Assembly (NCBI GenBank): GCA_003598085.1 | Contig: QZKU01000045.1 | Span: 21,792-85,791 of the forward strand | Reading direction: 5' to 3' | Length of the DNA: 64,000 nucleotides | Source: Candidatus Abyssobacteria bacterium SURF_5 | GTDB lineage: Bacteria; Abyssobacteria; SURF-5 | In this document: positions 8,887-17,735 of the stretch, in pieces | Numbering within the stretch: the stretch's first letter is position 1 | Layout of the letters: each line of letters opens with the position of its first letter | The notes under the pieces: model-generated | The model's database searches: none | The model's input: only the letters and a program-made list of their open reading frames with translations | Told to the model about the DNA's origin: nothing | Translations under genes and position numbers: made by a program

Positions 8887-9119
8887 GAAAAAAGCCCTTA
8901 TTGAAAAAACCCACTATACAAACGCATGAACTTCTTTTGGTCGTTTTATTACAAATCTGTCATTGTCGCTCCGGCAGAAATTTTCCTCGACACCACGCTC
9001 TACTCGCTTCTTCAGCATTTGAATTTCTAACCCTTCAAAACCTCTTTCTCTGTCGTGATCTGCAAAATATTGTATTCTAAGCTCTATCGTTCCAAGGCCT
9101 TATGAATCATTCGACCTGT

Positions 9120-9152
9120 AATCCAAAATCCAAAATCTAAAATCCAAAATCT
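9120..9152. repeat. AATCCAAA-type direct repeat array
   Basis: Four near-identical copies of AAATCCAAAATC / AAATCTAAAATC in tandem, immediately after the permease stop codon. The same unit recurs at about 21250-21291 and, degenerately, near 3357. Confidence 0.7.
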
Positions 9153-9154
9153 CG

Positions 9155-10027
9155 CTACATCTTCATTCGCGGGTCCAGATAATCCCTCAGCGAGTCCCCG
9201 AGCAGGTTCATCGCCATGATAGTAAGAGCAAGCGCGATGCCAGGGAAAACGCTGATCCAGGGAGCCACGTGCAAAAAATTCCGGCCATTACTGATCATCG
9301 CGCCCCACGACGCTGCCGGAGGTTGAACGCCCAGGCCCAGAAAGCTTAAAGCGGCCTCTCCAAGCATGAACCCGCCCAGCCGGAGGCTTACGGCAACGAT
9401 CAACAGCGGGATGCAGTTGGGCAGCGCGTGCCCCAGGATCAAACGAGGCCCGGAACATCCCGTCGCCAGCGCCGCTACATAAAATTCACTCTGTTTAATG
9501 GATAAGAAAATGCTTCGGCTCAATCGCGCAAACGTGGGCCAGCCTACGAGCGAGAGAGCAACGAACACCGAAACCATTCCGGGGGGAATAATGACGCTTA
9601 TTGCGATCGCAAGCAGAAGGCTCGGAAAGGCAAGCGCAATATCAATTATACTTACCGCGAAAGAATCTACCGGCCCTCCCGCAAATCCCGCAATCAGCCC
9701 GATGACCGATCCCAGCAACAGCGAAATGATTGCTGCTGCGACGGCGATTCCGAGGGAAATACGGGCGCCCGTGAGCGTGCGCGCCAGGATGTCGCGCCCC
9801 TGATTGTCCGTCCCGAGCGGATGTGACATCGAGGGCGACTGCAGCGCTTCATCCAGATCTATATCGTTCGGTTGATATCTCCAGACAAGCGGCCCGATTA
9901 TCGCCGCCGTCACAATAACAACCAAAAGAATTCCCGCAATCGCGGCAAATTTGTCGCGCCGGAAAAACGCGCGAACAGATCTGATAAGTGACGATCTCTC
10001 TGAAGGCATTATCAGGACGTTCTGCAC
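9155..10027 (-). CDS. Peptide/nickel-type ABC transporter permease (DppC/OppC family)
   Basis: Inner-membrane permease of a dipeptide/oligopeptide importer, about 290 residues. N-terminal OppC-type segment, first membrane helix (AGILLVVIVTAAIIGPLVW), the HPLGTDNQGRDILAR motif that marks DppC proteins, then five more helices with the cytoplasmic EAA loop and C-terminal YLDPRMKM. I prefer GTG 10027, with AAGGGG upstream; ATG 10009 has no clear ribosome binding site. It follows the fused binding-protein/permease gene after 49 nt and is the last gene of the operon. No ATPase gene (DppD/DppF) follows. Confidence 0.9.
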   Translation of the reverse strand: MQNVLIMPSERSSLIRSVRAFFRRDKFAAIAGILLVVIVTAAIIGPLVWRYQPNDIDLDEALQSPSMSHPLGTDNQGRDILARTLTGARISLGIAVAAAIISLLLGSVIGLIAGFAGGPVDSFAVSIIDIALAFPSLLLAIAISVIIPPGMVSVFVALSLVGWPTFARLSRSIFLSIKQSEFYVAALATGCSGPRLILGHALPNCIPLLIVAVSLRLGGFMLGEAALSFLGLGVQPPAASWGAMISNGRNFLHVAPWISVFPGIALALTIMAMNLLGDSLRDYLDPRMKM

Positions 10028-10076
10028 GTCTGTTGCCCCTTTCTGAAAGATTGTATTATTCCATCCAAAACTTTCG

Positions 10077-12692
10077 TCATTTTTCCTTCTGCAGCTCAAT
10101 CCGCGGATCGATTGCCGCATAGAGCAAATCGACCAGTAAATTTACGGCGACAAAAACAGCGGCTCCGAAAAGCACCGTTCCCAGAATTACCGGATAATCG
10201 TGCTTCAGAATACCCGTCATCGCATACCGTCCAATGCCATCCCACCCGAAAATTGTTTCCGTCAGAACCGATCCGTTCAGGTAGCTGCCCATATCGATCC
10301 CTATCAGAGTCGTGATCGGAATGAGCGCATTGCGCAACGCATGCTTAATTGCCGCCGTCAACGGAGTTAATCCTTTCGCCCTGGCCGTCGTTATGAACGG
10401 CTGAGAGAGAATCTCCAGCATGCTCGAGCGCGTCACTCTGGCAATAAAGGCCGCCGAATTTGTTCCAAGCGCAATTGCGGGCAACACAAGATACGCAAGC
10501 TCTCCCCGGCCCATACCCGACGGCGGCAACCAGTTCAACGTGTACGCGAATACGAATACCAGTAACAGCGCGAGCCAGAAAACAGGCGTCGAAATCCCCG
10601 CTACCGAGATCATCCCCAATAATTTGTCGGTCACGGTATTGTGCTTGAGAGCCGAAACGACCCCAAGTGTCACGCCGAACAGGATCGAGATCGTTATGGC
10701 CGCGCCCGCCAGCCGCAGCGTATTCGGAAATTTTTCCATGAGACTCCTGGCGACCGGCCTCTTCGTGTAATACGAGCGGCCCAGTTCGCCCTTGCAGATG
10801 AGTCTGAGGTAATTTGCAAACTGCGCCGCCAGCGGATCATCCAGCCGCAGCTCGCGCCTCAACTGCTCGATCGTCTGCGGATCGGCCCGCTCGCCCACCA
10901 GCGCAAGCGCGGGATCGCCCGGCGCCATTTTTAAAATCATGAATACAATCAGCGCCACACCGATCAAAGTCGGTACCGCAATCAGCAGTCTCCGCGCGGC
11001 GTAGGGGAGCAGCGATGGCCTCACCAGGGGATATCCGATTCCAAAAGCAAAAATACCGGCGATTGGCGCCAGAAAAAGGAGCCCCGCCAGACCGGGTCGG
11101 CCATTATTGTCCTCGGCGCCCGCCACCTCTACCCCGGTTCCTTTGTCCGCATGAGGAATAGCTGCCGGCTCGAAACCCTTCACCCACGGCTGCGCCAGAA
11201 AATGATCCGTCCGGTGCCACAGAAAAACCCACGGCGCCTCGTCGATCACTACAGTCTCGGCCTGCGCATATAGCGCCGCGCGCTTCCGCTCGTCCGGCTC
11301 ACGCTGGGCTCTCTCTATGAGCGAATCAAAAACCGGATTGCGGTAAAATGAGCGGTTTCCCGAAGCGCCCCAGTTGGAGGAATGAAATACCGGATACAGA
11401 AAATTCTCCGCATCCGGATAATCTGCATACCACGAGAGCAGAAACATGTCCGCAAGGCCGTCGTTCACCGCCTGCTTGTATGCCGTCCATTCCAATTGAA
11501 CGATCTCAACGTCAACCCCTGCTCTCCTCAAGTAATACTGAATCGCCTCCGCGACCTCCAGCGTGCGCTGATCGGCGCTCTGATACAGTTTCAGTGGGCG
11601 CTGAGGCCGCCTCTCCGATGATAACTCGGCGCGCGCAGTGACCGGATCATATTTGAGCGCACTATCCCTGTGGCTGTGCCCGGGCAACTCCGGCGGAATC
11701 GGGCCCCCCGCCACCTGTGCGCGCCCCTGGAGGATAACCTCGACAATTTTTTGCCGGTCGATCGCCTGTGAGAGCGCCCGGCGAAACGACGCATCGTTCA
11801 TCGGCGGCTTCTGGCAGTTAAAGCCGAGATAGTACGTGTTCAGCCCGCCGCGCACCTTCATCTGTTTCTGACGGGCGCGATCGGCCGATATTCGCGCGTA
11901 TTCGGCCGCCGGGATCTCAAGAATATCCAGATTGCCCGCCTCGAATTCGGCCACTCGCGTGAAATCTTCCGGAATAACCCTGTATTCCATTTCATCCACG
12001 CGCGCGTGTTCGGCGTAGTAAGCATCATTGCGCGCGAGCGTCAAGCGCTCGTCGTGACGCCACTCCTTCAGAATGAACGGGCCCGTGCCTGCCGCATGAT
12101 CCGAAAAATCGTTCCCCCATCGCTCGACCTCTTCACGCGGCACAACATATGCATTTGGCATTGCCAGAAATTGGAGGAATACGGCAAGCGGACGGTCGAG
12201 TTCGATCCGAATGGTATAATCGTCGACCACCTGCAGGCCGGATACTTCGCCGGCATCGCCTTCCATGAATGTGCGCGCGCCCCGTATCGGATCGAACAAC
12301 CATTTCCTCCTCGATCCCGAGTCCGGCGACAACACGCGCTCGAATGAATACTTGACGTCGTGTGCGGTAAGACGGCGTCCATTATGAAAGAAGATGTCGC
12401 GGCGGAGCGTAAAGATATATGTTGTCCCTGCGTCGGAAATATCCCACCCCGAGGCGATATCCGGCGCCACGCTCATGCGCTCGTCAAACCTAACCAGCCC
12501 ATTGTAAAGCTTTGCCGCAACCGATCCGCCAGTCACATCGACGATCATGGCCGGATCGAGACTGGTCGGGTCCTGCGGAAGCGCCATCGCCAGGCGCCTC
12601 ACATTCTTGTCCTGCTCTTTGGAACATGAAGCGGAGATGAAAACAACCAAGAAGAGAAGAAGGAGGAAGGCTGTCGCACAATTTTTTTTCAT
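10077..12692 (-). CDS. Fused peptide-binding lipoprotein and DppB-type permease
   Basis: An 871-residue fusion of two normally separate subunits of a peptide ABC importer. Residues 1-23 are a lipoprotein signal (lipobox SASC, Cys23). About 35-525 is an SBP_bac_5 solute-binding domain (MALPQDPTSLDPA start; WHRTDHF near its end). A membrane helix at about 534-557 follows, then a DppB-type permease (about 563-871; ARAKGLTPL EAA loop near 766-790; ends AIDPRIEL). The linker helix takes the chain from outside to inside, so the permease N-terminus is correctly cytoplasmic and the topology works. The continuous frame across 10.9-11.2 kb argues against an assembly error. ATG 12692 overlaps the stop of the upstream hydrolase as ATGA. 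The substrate is unknown. Confidence 0.9.
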   Translation of the reverse strand: MKKNCATAFLLLLFLVVFISASCSKEQDKNVRRLAMALPQDPTSLDPAMIVDVTGGSVAAKLYNGLVRFDERMSVAPDIASGWDISDAGTTYIFTLRRDIFFHNGRRLTAHDVKYSFERVLSPDSGSRRKWLFDPIRGARTFMEGDAGEVSGLQVVDDYTIRIELDRPLAVFLQFLAMPNAYVVPREEVERWGNDFSDHAAGTGPFILKEWRHDERLTLARNDAYYAEHARVDEMEYRVIPEDFTRVAEFEAGNLDILEIPAAEYARISADRARQKQMKVRGGLNTYYLGFNCQKPPMNDASFRRALSQAIDRQKIVEVILQGRAQVAGGPIPPELPGHSHRDSALKYDPVTARAELSSERRPQRPLKLYQSADQRTLEVAEAIQYYLRRAGVDVEIVQLEWTAYKQAVNDGLADMFLLSWYADYPDAENFLYPVFHSSNWGASGNRSFYRNPVFDSLIERAQREPDERKRAALYAQAETVVIDEAPWVFLWHRTDHFLAQPWVKGFEPAAIPHADKGTGVEVAGAEDNNGRPGLAGLLFLAPIAGIFAFGIGYPLVRPSLLPYAARRLLIAVPTLIGVALIVFMILKMAPGDPALALVGERADPQTIEQLRRELRLDDPLAAQFANYLRLICKGELGRSYYTKRPVARSLMEKFPNTLRLAGAAITISILFGVTLGVVSALKHNTVTDKLLGMISVAGISTPVFWLALLLVFVFAYTLNWLPPSGMGRGELAYLVLPAIALGTNSAAFIARVTRSSMLEILSQPFITTARAKGLTPLTAAIKHALRNALIPITTLIGIDMGSYLNGSVLTETIFGWDGIGRYAMTGILKHDYPVILGTVLFGAAVFVAVNLLVDLLYAAIDPRIELQKEK

Positions 12693-13426
12693 ATGCGAGA
12701 GGCGGAGAAGCGCTCGCAAGCTTCTGTAAACGCGGAAAAAATGTTCCGCCGATTCTGATCGGCTGCTTTCTCCGGATGCCATTGAAGCCCGAGAATGAAA
12801 TGGTCGTTCTGTGACTCGATTGCCTCAATTACGCCGTCCTCACATTCGGCTGAGAGGGTGAGGCCTGCCCCAACATTACGAACCGCCTGATGATGGCTCG
12901 AATTCACTTCAACGCTCTCCCTTCCCATGATCGACAGTAATCGACTGCCCCGCTTTATTTGCACCCGGTGCCGATACACGAGGTTGCCCGGCTTGTGAAT
13001 GCGCGATCCCGGCAGTTGATGGGCGATATCATAAAAAAGTGTGCCGCCGAAATGAAGATTGATGAACTGCATCCCGTAGCAGATTCCCAAGAGCGGCATG
13101 CGCCGCTCGAGCGCCCCCATGAGCAGCGCGCGATCCTGTGCCATCCGCTTCTCAGGAGCAAGGACCAACTCAACCTCCGCTGCTTCATTTGGAACGTTGG
13201 TGGGGAGATCCTCTCCGCCGGTCAATAACAGGCCGTCGATCCTCTTGAAGATATCTTCATACAAATTCGACTGCAGGTAGGAGATTATGCAGGGAACCGC
13301 GCCGGCCTCGGCGACGGCTTCAGCATATGAGATTTCCAGAAACTGATACGTTCGGTCCGGATTGATCCTTGCCCCGACATCGATGCACGTCGAAATGCCA
13401 ATCAGCGGTTTCACCGTCTTCTTCAT
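12689..13426 (-). CDS. Gamma-glutamyl-gamma-aminobutyrate hydrolase-like class I amidotransferase (peptidase C26)
   Basis: A 245-residue PuuD-like hydrolase. Nucleophile Cys in GICYGMQ, catalytic His/Glu in QWHPE, oxyanion region LLLTGGEDL. The family cleaves gamma-glutamyl amide bonds. It lies 13 nt downstream of truA and overlaps the transporter fusion by 4 nt, so it is probably expressed with it. I infer that it processes an imported gamma-glutamyl compound or peptide; the substrate is not known. Confidence 0.88.
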   Translation of the reverse strand: MKKTVKPLIGISTCIDVGARINPDRTYQFLEISYAEAVAEAGAVPCIISYLQSNLYEDIFKRIDGLLLTGGEDLPTNVPNEAAEVELVLAPEKRMAQDRALLMGALERRMPLLGICYGMQFINLHFGGTLFYDIAHQLPGSRIHKPGNLVYRHRVQIKRGSRLLSIMGRESVEVNSSHHQAVRNVGAGLTLSAECEDGVIEAIESQNDHFILGLQWHPEKAADQNRRNIFSAFTEACERFSASRI

Positions 13427-13439
13427 TTGCCGTTACCAA

Positions 13440-14198
13440 CTAATACTTGACCGAGACCAAACATAATCCTTGGGCGGGAGCGGTTGGACCGGCTAAGCCG
13501 CGGTCCCTCGCCTCCAGTATTGCCGCCATACTCTGCGCCGGCAGTTTGCCGCGGCCGGCTTCGACCAGCGTCCCAATAATATTGCGCGCCATCTTATAAA
13601 GAAAACCGTTCGCCGTGATATCGAAATGAAAAAGACCTTCATTCCCAACGCACGAATTCAAAATCCCGCCTTCACCAAACGAAATCCCGTGTATCGTCCG
13701 CACATGTCCTTTTTCTCCGCCGCCGGCCGCAACAAAAGAGGAAAAATCATGTTCACCCACCAAATAGTTCGCGGCCGCTTGCATCGCCTCTAAATCGAGT
13801 GGCTCATGAATGTGCCATGCATACCGCCTCTGGAACGGACTGAGATAAGCCCCCAAAGCAAAAGCATAACGATAAGTTTTCTCCCGCGCGTATCGCGGAG
13901 CGAATCCGGCTTCGACTTCTCTTGCATCCGTCAGTCGGATATCAGGCGGCAGAATCCCATTCAGTGACCGCCGAAGCTTCTCCATCGGAATCTCTGATTC
14001 CGTTGTAAAAGCGGCTACCTGCCCGAGCGCATGCACGCCGGAATCGGTCCGGCTCGCACCTGATACCCGGATTCGTTCCCTGAGTATCATCGAGAGCGCT
14101 CTCTCGACAAGCTCCTGAACTGTGACGGCATTCTCCTGTATCTGCCAGCCCGCGTATTCCGAACCGTCGTACTGGAGGTCGAGCCTGATCGTATGCAT
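13440..14198 (-). CDS. truA: tRNA pseudouridine(38-40) synthase
   Basis: Makes pseudouridine at positions 38-40 in the tRNA anticodon arm. 252 residues, normal length. It has the catalytic Asp motif (SGASRTDSGVHA), the N-terminal LDLQYDGSEYAGWQ and the conserved FLYKMARNIIG. First gene of a likely operon with the C26 hydrolase and the peptide transporter. Confidence 0.96.
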   Translation of the reverse strand: MHTIRLDLQYDGSEYAGWQIQENAVTVQELVERALSMILRERIRVSGASRTDSGVHALGQVAAFTTESEIPMEKLRRSLNGILPPDIRLTDAREVEAGFAPRYAREKTYRYAFALGAYLSPFQRRYAWHIHEPLDLEAMQAAANYLVGEHDFSSFVAAGGGEKGHVRTIHGISFGEGGILNSCVGNEGLFHFDITANGFLYKMARNIIGTLVEAGRGKLPAQSMAAILEARDRGLAGPTAPAQGLCLVSVKY

Positions 14199-14264
14199 GT
14201 ATTCGCGGCGAAACGGCGGCTTCTAACTGGTACTGCGGGAAACATTTCATCTGTATCTCGTTTC

Positions 14265-14294
14265 ACTATACAGCGCCGAAAGCAGAAAAATCAA
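14265..14294 (-). promoter_or_regulatory. Promoter upstream of truA
   Basis: Minus strand TTGATT (14289-14294), 18-nt spacer, TATAGT (14265-14270). About 65 nt before truA. Confidence 0.45.
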
Positions 14295-14360
14295 GATAAG
14301 CGGACGCACCTGAGAATCAGTAAATGGCCGGGAGAGACCTGGGATGAGCGCCAGCTGGAT

Positions 14361-17207
14361 TTAATCAGTCGCCGCTTGCGCAGGCAGGAAAATGTCTACT
14401 ATGGTACCTTTATTCTTTTCGCTCGTGAATTGCAGCCTCCCGTTATGCGCTTCAATAATTTTTCTGCAAATGGTAATCCCGAGACCGGTCCCGTGAGTTT
14501 TCGTCGTGAAGAAAGGCTCATCAATCCGTTCCAAAGTCTCACTGTCAATTCCGCAACCCGTATCCGCAATAGACAGATTCAGGTACGGCAAGCCCTCGAC
14601 CGAGCAGAAGCGTGAGGAGATGATCAGGTCGCCGCCGCCAGGCATGGCTTCCACCGCATTATTTATGAGATTTACCAGCACTCGCGAGATCTTCTCCAAA
14701 TCAAGCTGTATCTTCTTTTCCGATTCCTCGAGCCGCTTGGCTACATTTACGTGCGCAAGGCGCTCATGGAGCAGGCTCAGGGTGTGCTCGACTGTTTCCT
14801 CCACCGACCACCCAGAATACATCAGGTTCACCGGCTTCGAATAATCCAGCAGTTCCCGCACGATCGCATCCAGGATCCGGACCCCCTTGGAGATCTCCTC
14901 CAGAATCTCTGCTTTTTCGTGGTCGTTCTTCAGCTCCTTTCGAAGCGCGTCGGTTCCCATGTAGATATTCTGGAGCGGATTCCGTATCTCGTGCGCCACG
15001 ACCGAAACCATCTGACCGAGCGACGCCAGCGTTTTTGCCTGCTGGAGTTCCGCCACCTTCTTTTTTACGGTCGCCTCAAGTCCCGCCGATAACCAGCGGT
15101 AACGGGCCTCCGACCGCTGCACTGCGAGTAGATATTTGCTGTTGCGCAATGCGACCGCCGCATGACCCGCAAACGCACCGGCAAGCTGCACGTCTTCCTC
15201 TGAAAATCCATTGTGCTTGTTATATAAAGTCAACAGGCCGACCGCACACTCGTCAAGCAGGATCGGAACGATCAGAACCTCTTGCGCCTTTAACGAGAGA
15301 GGCGATAATTCAATGTCGGCGCCCGCATTATTCTTGCATATCGGTTTTGCCGTAGTGTATGCCGTCATGCGTGTCCCGCCCGGATCAAGCCGGCTCTTCT
15401 TTTTTCCGCCGCCGCTGCTGTGCGCGCCGTCGCCATCGACTATTATCAGCTCCTCGCAATCAGCGTTCTCCTCGTCTCTTAAAGTTATGCTCCCCGCCGA
15501 AGCACCGATCACTCTTCTGCATGAAGCAATGATTGCCGCCGCCGTTTTCGAAAAATCCTGATACTCCTGTACCGCCTTCGAGCTCTCCAATAGCGCCGAC
15601 GCCTCCGCAACCTTCCGCCGCGATAAGTCGAGAGCCTGCCTCACCGTCTCGTTCATCTGTATGCGCACAATCGCCGTCCCGATATGGATGACAGCTTGTG
15701 TCAATACCCTCAGCGTCTTTTCCTGAACGGTCTTCTGATCTCGAGCGGCCACTTGAATAAGCCCAACGAGGCGGCGCTCAATCCGAACAGGCACGGACGC
15801 AATCATCTGAAAACCGAGACTCTGACATTGCGGAATCACGTCGCCTCCGCTCTTCGTCGATACATGGGGCGACGTCTGATTGCCGCCAAGATTAAAGATG
15901 CCCGTTGAACCTTCCGCCGCTATCCGGCAAAGACACCATTCATCCGCGGTTGAAAGCGGACACACGTTCTCGAAGAACCCCTTGTTGAATCCAATCTGCA
16001 CTTGCTTGGAAATCGTTTTGCCGGGTTCAAAAACCCGGATGCCGACCGCGTCGCAGCCCGTGAACGCATGGATTATCCGCACAAAGTCCTTCAGCAGAGG
16101 CTCCATTTGGGTATGTTCATTGGCCACCTGAAGAAAAAGATTCGTCAGGTGCAGGATTTCCTCCGCCTGCTTCCGGTCTGTTATATCCAGAGCCGTAGAG
16201 TGAAAACCGATCGGCTCACCCCGGTTCTTCAACAAAGTGACGCTGCTTTCAAGCGTTCTTCGTTCCCCGGCCTTTGTAATGACATCGTACTCGAAACTGC
16301 TGACTCCTTCGCCCGTCCGAAAAACCCTGTTGTACTCGCCAAATACTCTTTCCACGGCATCGGGGGCGACGTGCTCCCGATAGCTTTTTCCCACGACTTC
16401 TTCGGGTGACTGTAACCCGAGAACGTTCAGCGCAGCGGTGTTTATCGAAGTGTAATTCCCCCGCAAATCCATCGAAAAAATTCCCATGAGCGAATTTCCG
16501 AAGTGGGCTCGATACTTCTCCTCGTTCTGAAGAAGCGCTTCCTCGGCTTCCCTCTGCTTCGTTATGTCCTGTATCATCCAGTGGATTCGGCGGTTCCCAT
16601 CTTCATCCAGCGAGGAGGCGGCATGTAATGCGGCGGGAAGCAAAACTTCTCTCTTCGGCTGCAGGCGCACCTCCCAGCCCGACACCCCCTGATCCTGTCT
16701 CAAATGCTGAAGCGCCGTGTAGAAATCGAGCCTATTCTCCTTCGAAAGAGAACTGAGCAGTGGTCTTCCGATCAGCTGTTGCTCCGAAATGTCCAGAAGC
16801 GAGAGCGCAGCCTTGTTGCACTCGAGCACCATACCGGAATTGTCTGTGATAAGATACCCGCTGGGAGCGAAATCAAAAAAATCCTTGTAGCGCCTGCGCT
16901 CGCCCTCGATTGTGCTGAGCACGCCCTGGAGTATCTCGTTCTGCTCCTTCAACTCCTCTCCGGCAAGCGCCAATCCCTCCTGCGCCGATAGCAGGGCTTG
17001 ATGCTCTGAAGGAAAATTGGCCACAGGGTTCGCAAGGCGCGCCTCGAATTCCTGCATCCGCTTTTTCAACTCATTGAATTCGTCCGTCATTTTCTTCAGG
17101 TGACGTCGATACCGGTCTATCGCCAGGTCGGACTTCCTCTTTTGTGCGAATAGAAAGTCCTTGTCTTTGGCAGGTTTCGTATGAGATATGTCGGTCTCTT
17201 TTCGCAT
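14361..17207 (-). CDS. Hybrid-input PAS/GAF sensor histidine kinase
   Basis: A soluble 948-residue kinase with no membrane segment. Order: coiled coil (20-105), PAS 1 (about 105-220), PAS 2 (225-345), GAF 1 (about 355-515), GAF 2 (about 545-690), HisKA dimerisation domain with phosphoacceptor His739 (VVAHEIRNPLQN), then HATPase_c with N-box Asn849, G1 box DTGCGID and GTGLG. It has no receiver domain and no adjacent response regulator. The kinase core closely resembles that of the gene at 49996-51657 (shared LASLGQMVSVVAHE-type helix). A consensus promoter lies at 17400-17428 with a leader of about 185 nt. The signal sensed is unknown. Confidence 0.93.
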   Translation of the reverse strand: MRKETDISHTKPAKDKDFLFAQKRKSDLAIDRYRRHLKKMTDEFNELKKRMQEFEARLANPVANFPSEHQALLSAQEGLALAGEELKEQNEILQGVLSTIEGERRRYKDFFDFAPSGYLITDNSGMVLECNKAALSLLDISEQQLIGRPLLSSLSKENRLDFYTALQHLRQDQGVSGWEVRLQPKREVLLPAALHAASSLDEDGNRRIHWMIQDITKQREAEEALLQNEEKYRAHFGNSLMGIFSMDLRGNYTSINTAALNVLGLQSPEEVVGKSYREHVAPDAVERVFGEYNRVFRTGEGVSSFEYDVITKAGERRTLESSVTLLKNRGEPIGFHSTALDITDRKQAEEILHLTNLFLQVANEHTQMEPLLKDFVRIIHAFTGCDAVGIRVFEPGKTISKQVQIGFNKGFFENVCPLSTADEWCLCRIAAEGSTGIFNLGGNQTSPHVSTKSGGDVIPQCQSLGFQMIASVPVRIERRLVGLIQVAARDQKTVQEKTLRVLTQAVIHIGTAIVRIQMNETVRQALDLSRRKVAEASALLESSKAVQEYQDFSKTAAAIIASCRRVIGASAGSITLRDEENADCEELIIVDGDGAHSSGGGKKKSRLDPGGTRMTAYTTAKPICKNNAGADIELSPLSLKAQEVLIVPILLDECAVGLLTLYNKHNGFSEEDVQLAGAFAGHAAVALRNSKYLLAVQRSEARYRWLSAGLEATVKKKVAELQQAKTLASLGQMVSVVAHEIRNPLQNIYMGTDALRKELKNDHEKAEILEEISKGVRILDAIVRELLDYSKPVNLMYSGWSVEETVEHTLSLLHERLAHVNVAKRLEESEKKIQLDLEKISRVLVNLINNAVEAMPGGGDLIISSRFCSVEGLPYLNLSIADTGCGIDSETLERIDEPFFTTKTHGTGLGITICRKIIEAHNGRLQFTSEKNKGTIVDIFLPAQAATD

Positions 17208-17735
17208 TGTTCGCCTCTGCTCTCGCCTGTATAAAAGAGGGACCCGACTTGAATCATGAGAGGCAACAGCGGGAATTCTCTGACGTGAAACTTTAAAAAG
17301 AATAGACTGCAGTTACGGGTTTTCTTGATCTACCGCAAAGGGTGTGGGTCTTAGCGAAAAACTCCCGTCTCTCTCATCAGATGCTTCAGCCTTGGGGAGA
17401 TTGTACAAGAGGAAAATATTATTGTCAAGCAAAAAAATAATCCTCACCATGCCCCCTTTTTCGGCGCGATAAAATAGCACTTTGCTTTTTATTTTCCGCG
17501 TTTTCCGCTGTCTAATGACGCTTTTTTTGCGATAGGTTTTGCCAGCATTGCCGGGGGACTATTTTCTTTGCTTTTTCCGTTCCTGATAGCTTTGCCCGCA
17601 CCATTTCCTCCTCGCTTTCGATGCGGTTTGGTCCGGGAACCCCCTGAAGTGTTGACAATCCAGCGAACTCTCGGATAGTCTAGGTGAACTCGCAGGAGCC
17701 TTTGCCGCTTGTCATCAATACACATGAGGAATGAA
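17208..17735. other. Intergenic region with divergent promoters and a long kinase leader
   Basis: Holds the kinase promoter (17400-17428) and, on the plus strand, a TTGACA at 17652 with a weak -10 (TAGTCT, 18 nt later) that could serve the aldo/keto reductase. The transcribed leader at 17208-17393 contains CTGATGAG but lacks the other hammerhead core elements. No known riboswitch was recognised. A 104-residue open frame on the minus strand (17489-17803) overlaps the reductase and lacks a ribosome binding site. Confidence 0.45.
17400..17428 (-). promoter_or_regulatory. Consensus promoter of the PAS/GAF kinase gene
   Basis: Minus strand TTGACA (17423-17428), 17-nt spacer, TACAAT (17400-17405): 6/6 and 5/6 matches. 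Predicted transcription start near 17393. Confidence 0.65.

Noticed and set aside
17330-17393. CTGATGAG in the kinase leader, like a hammerhead ribozyme core
   Set aside because: The CGAAA and cleavage-site elements and proper stem II/III are missing.
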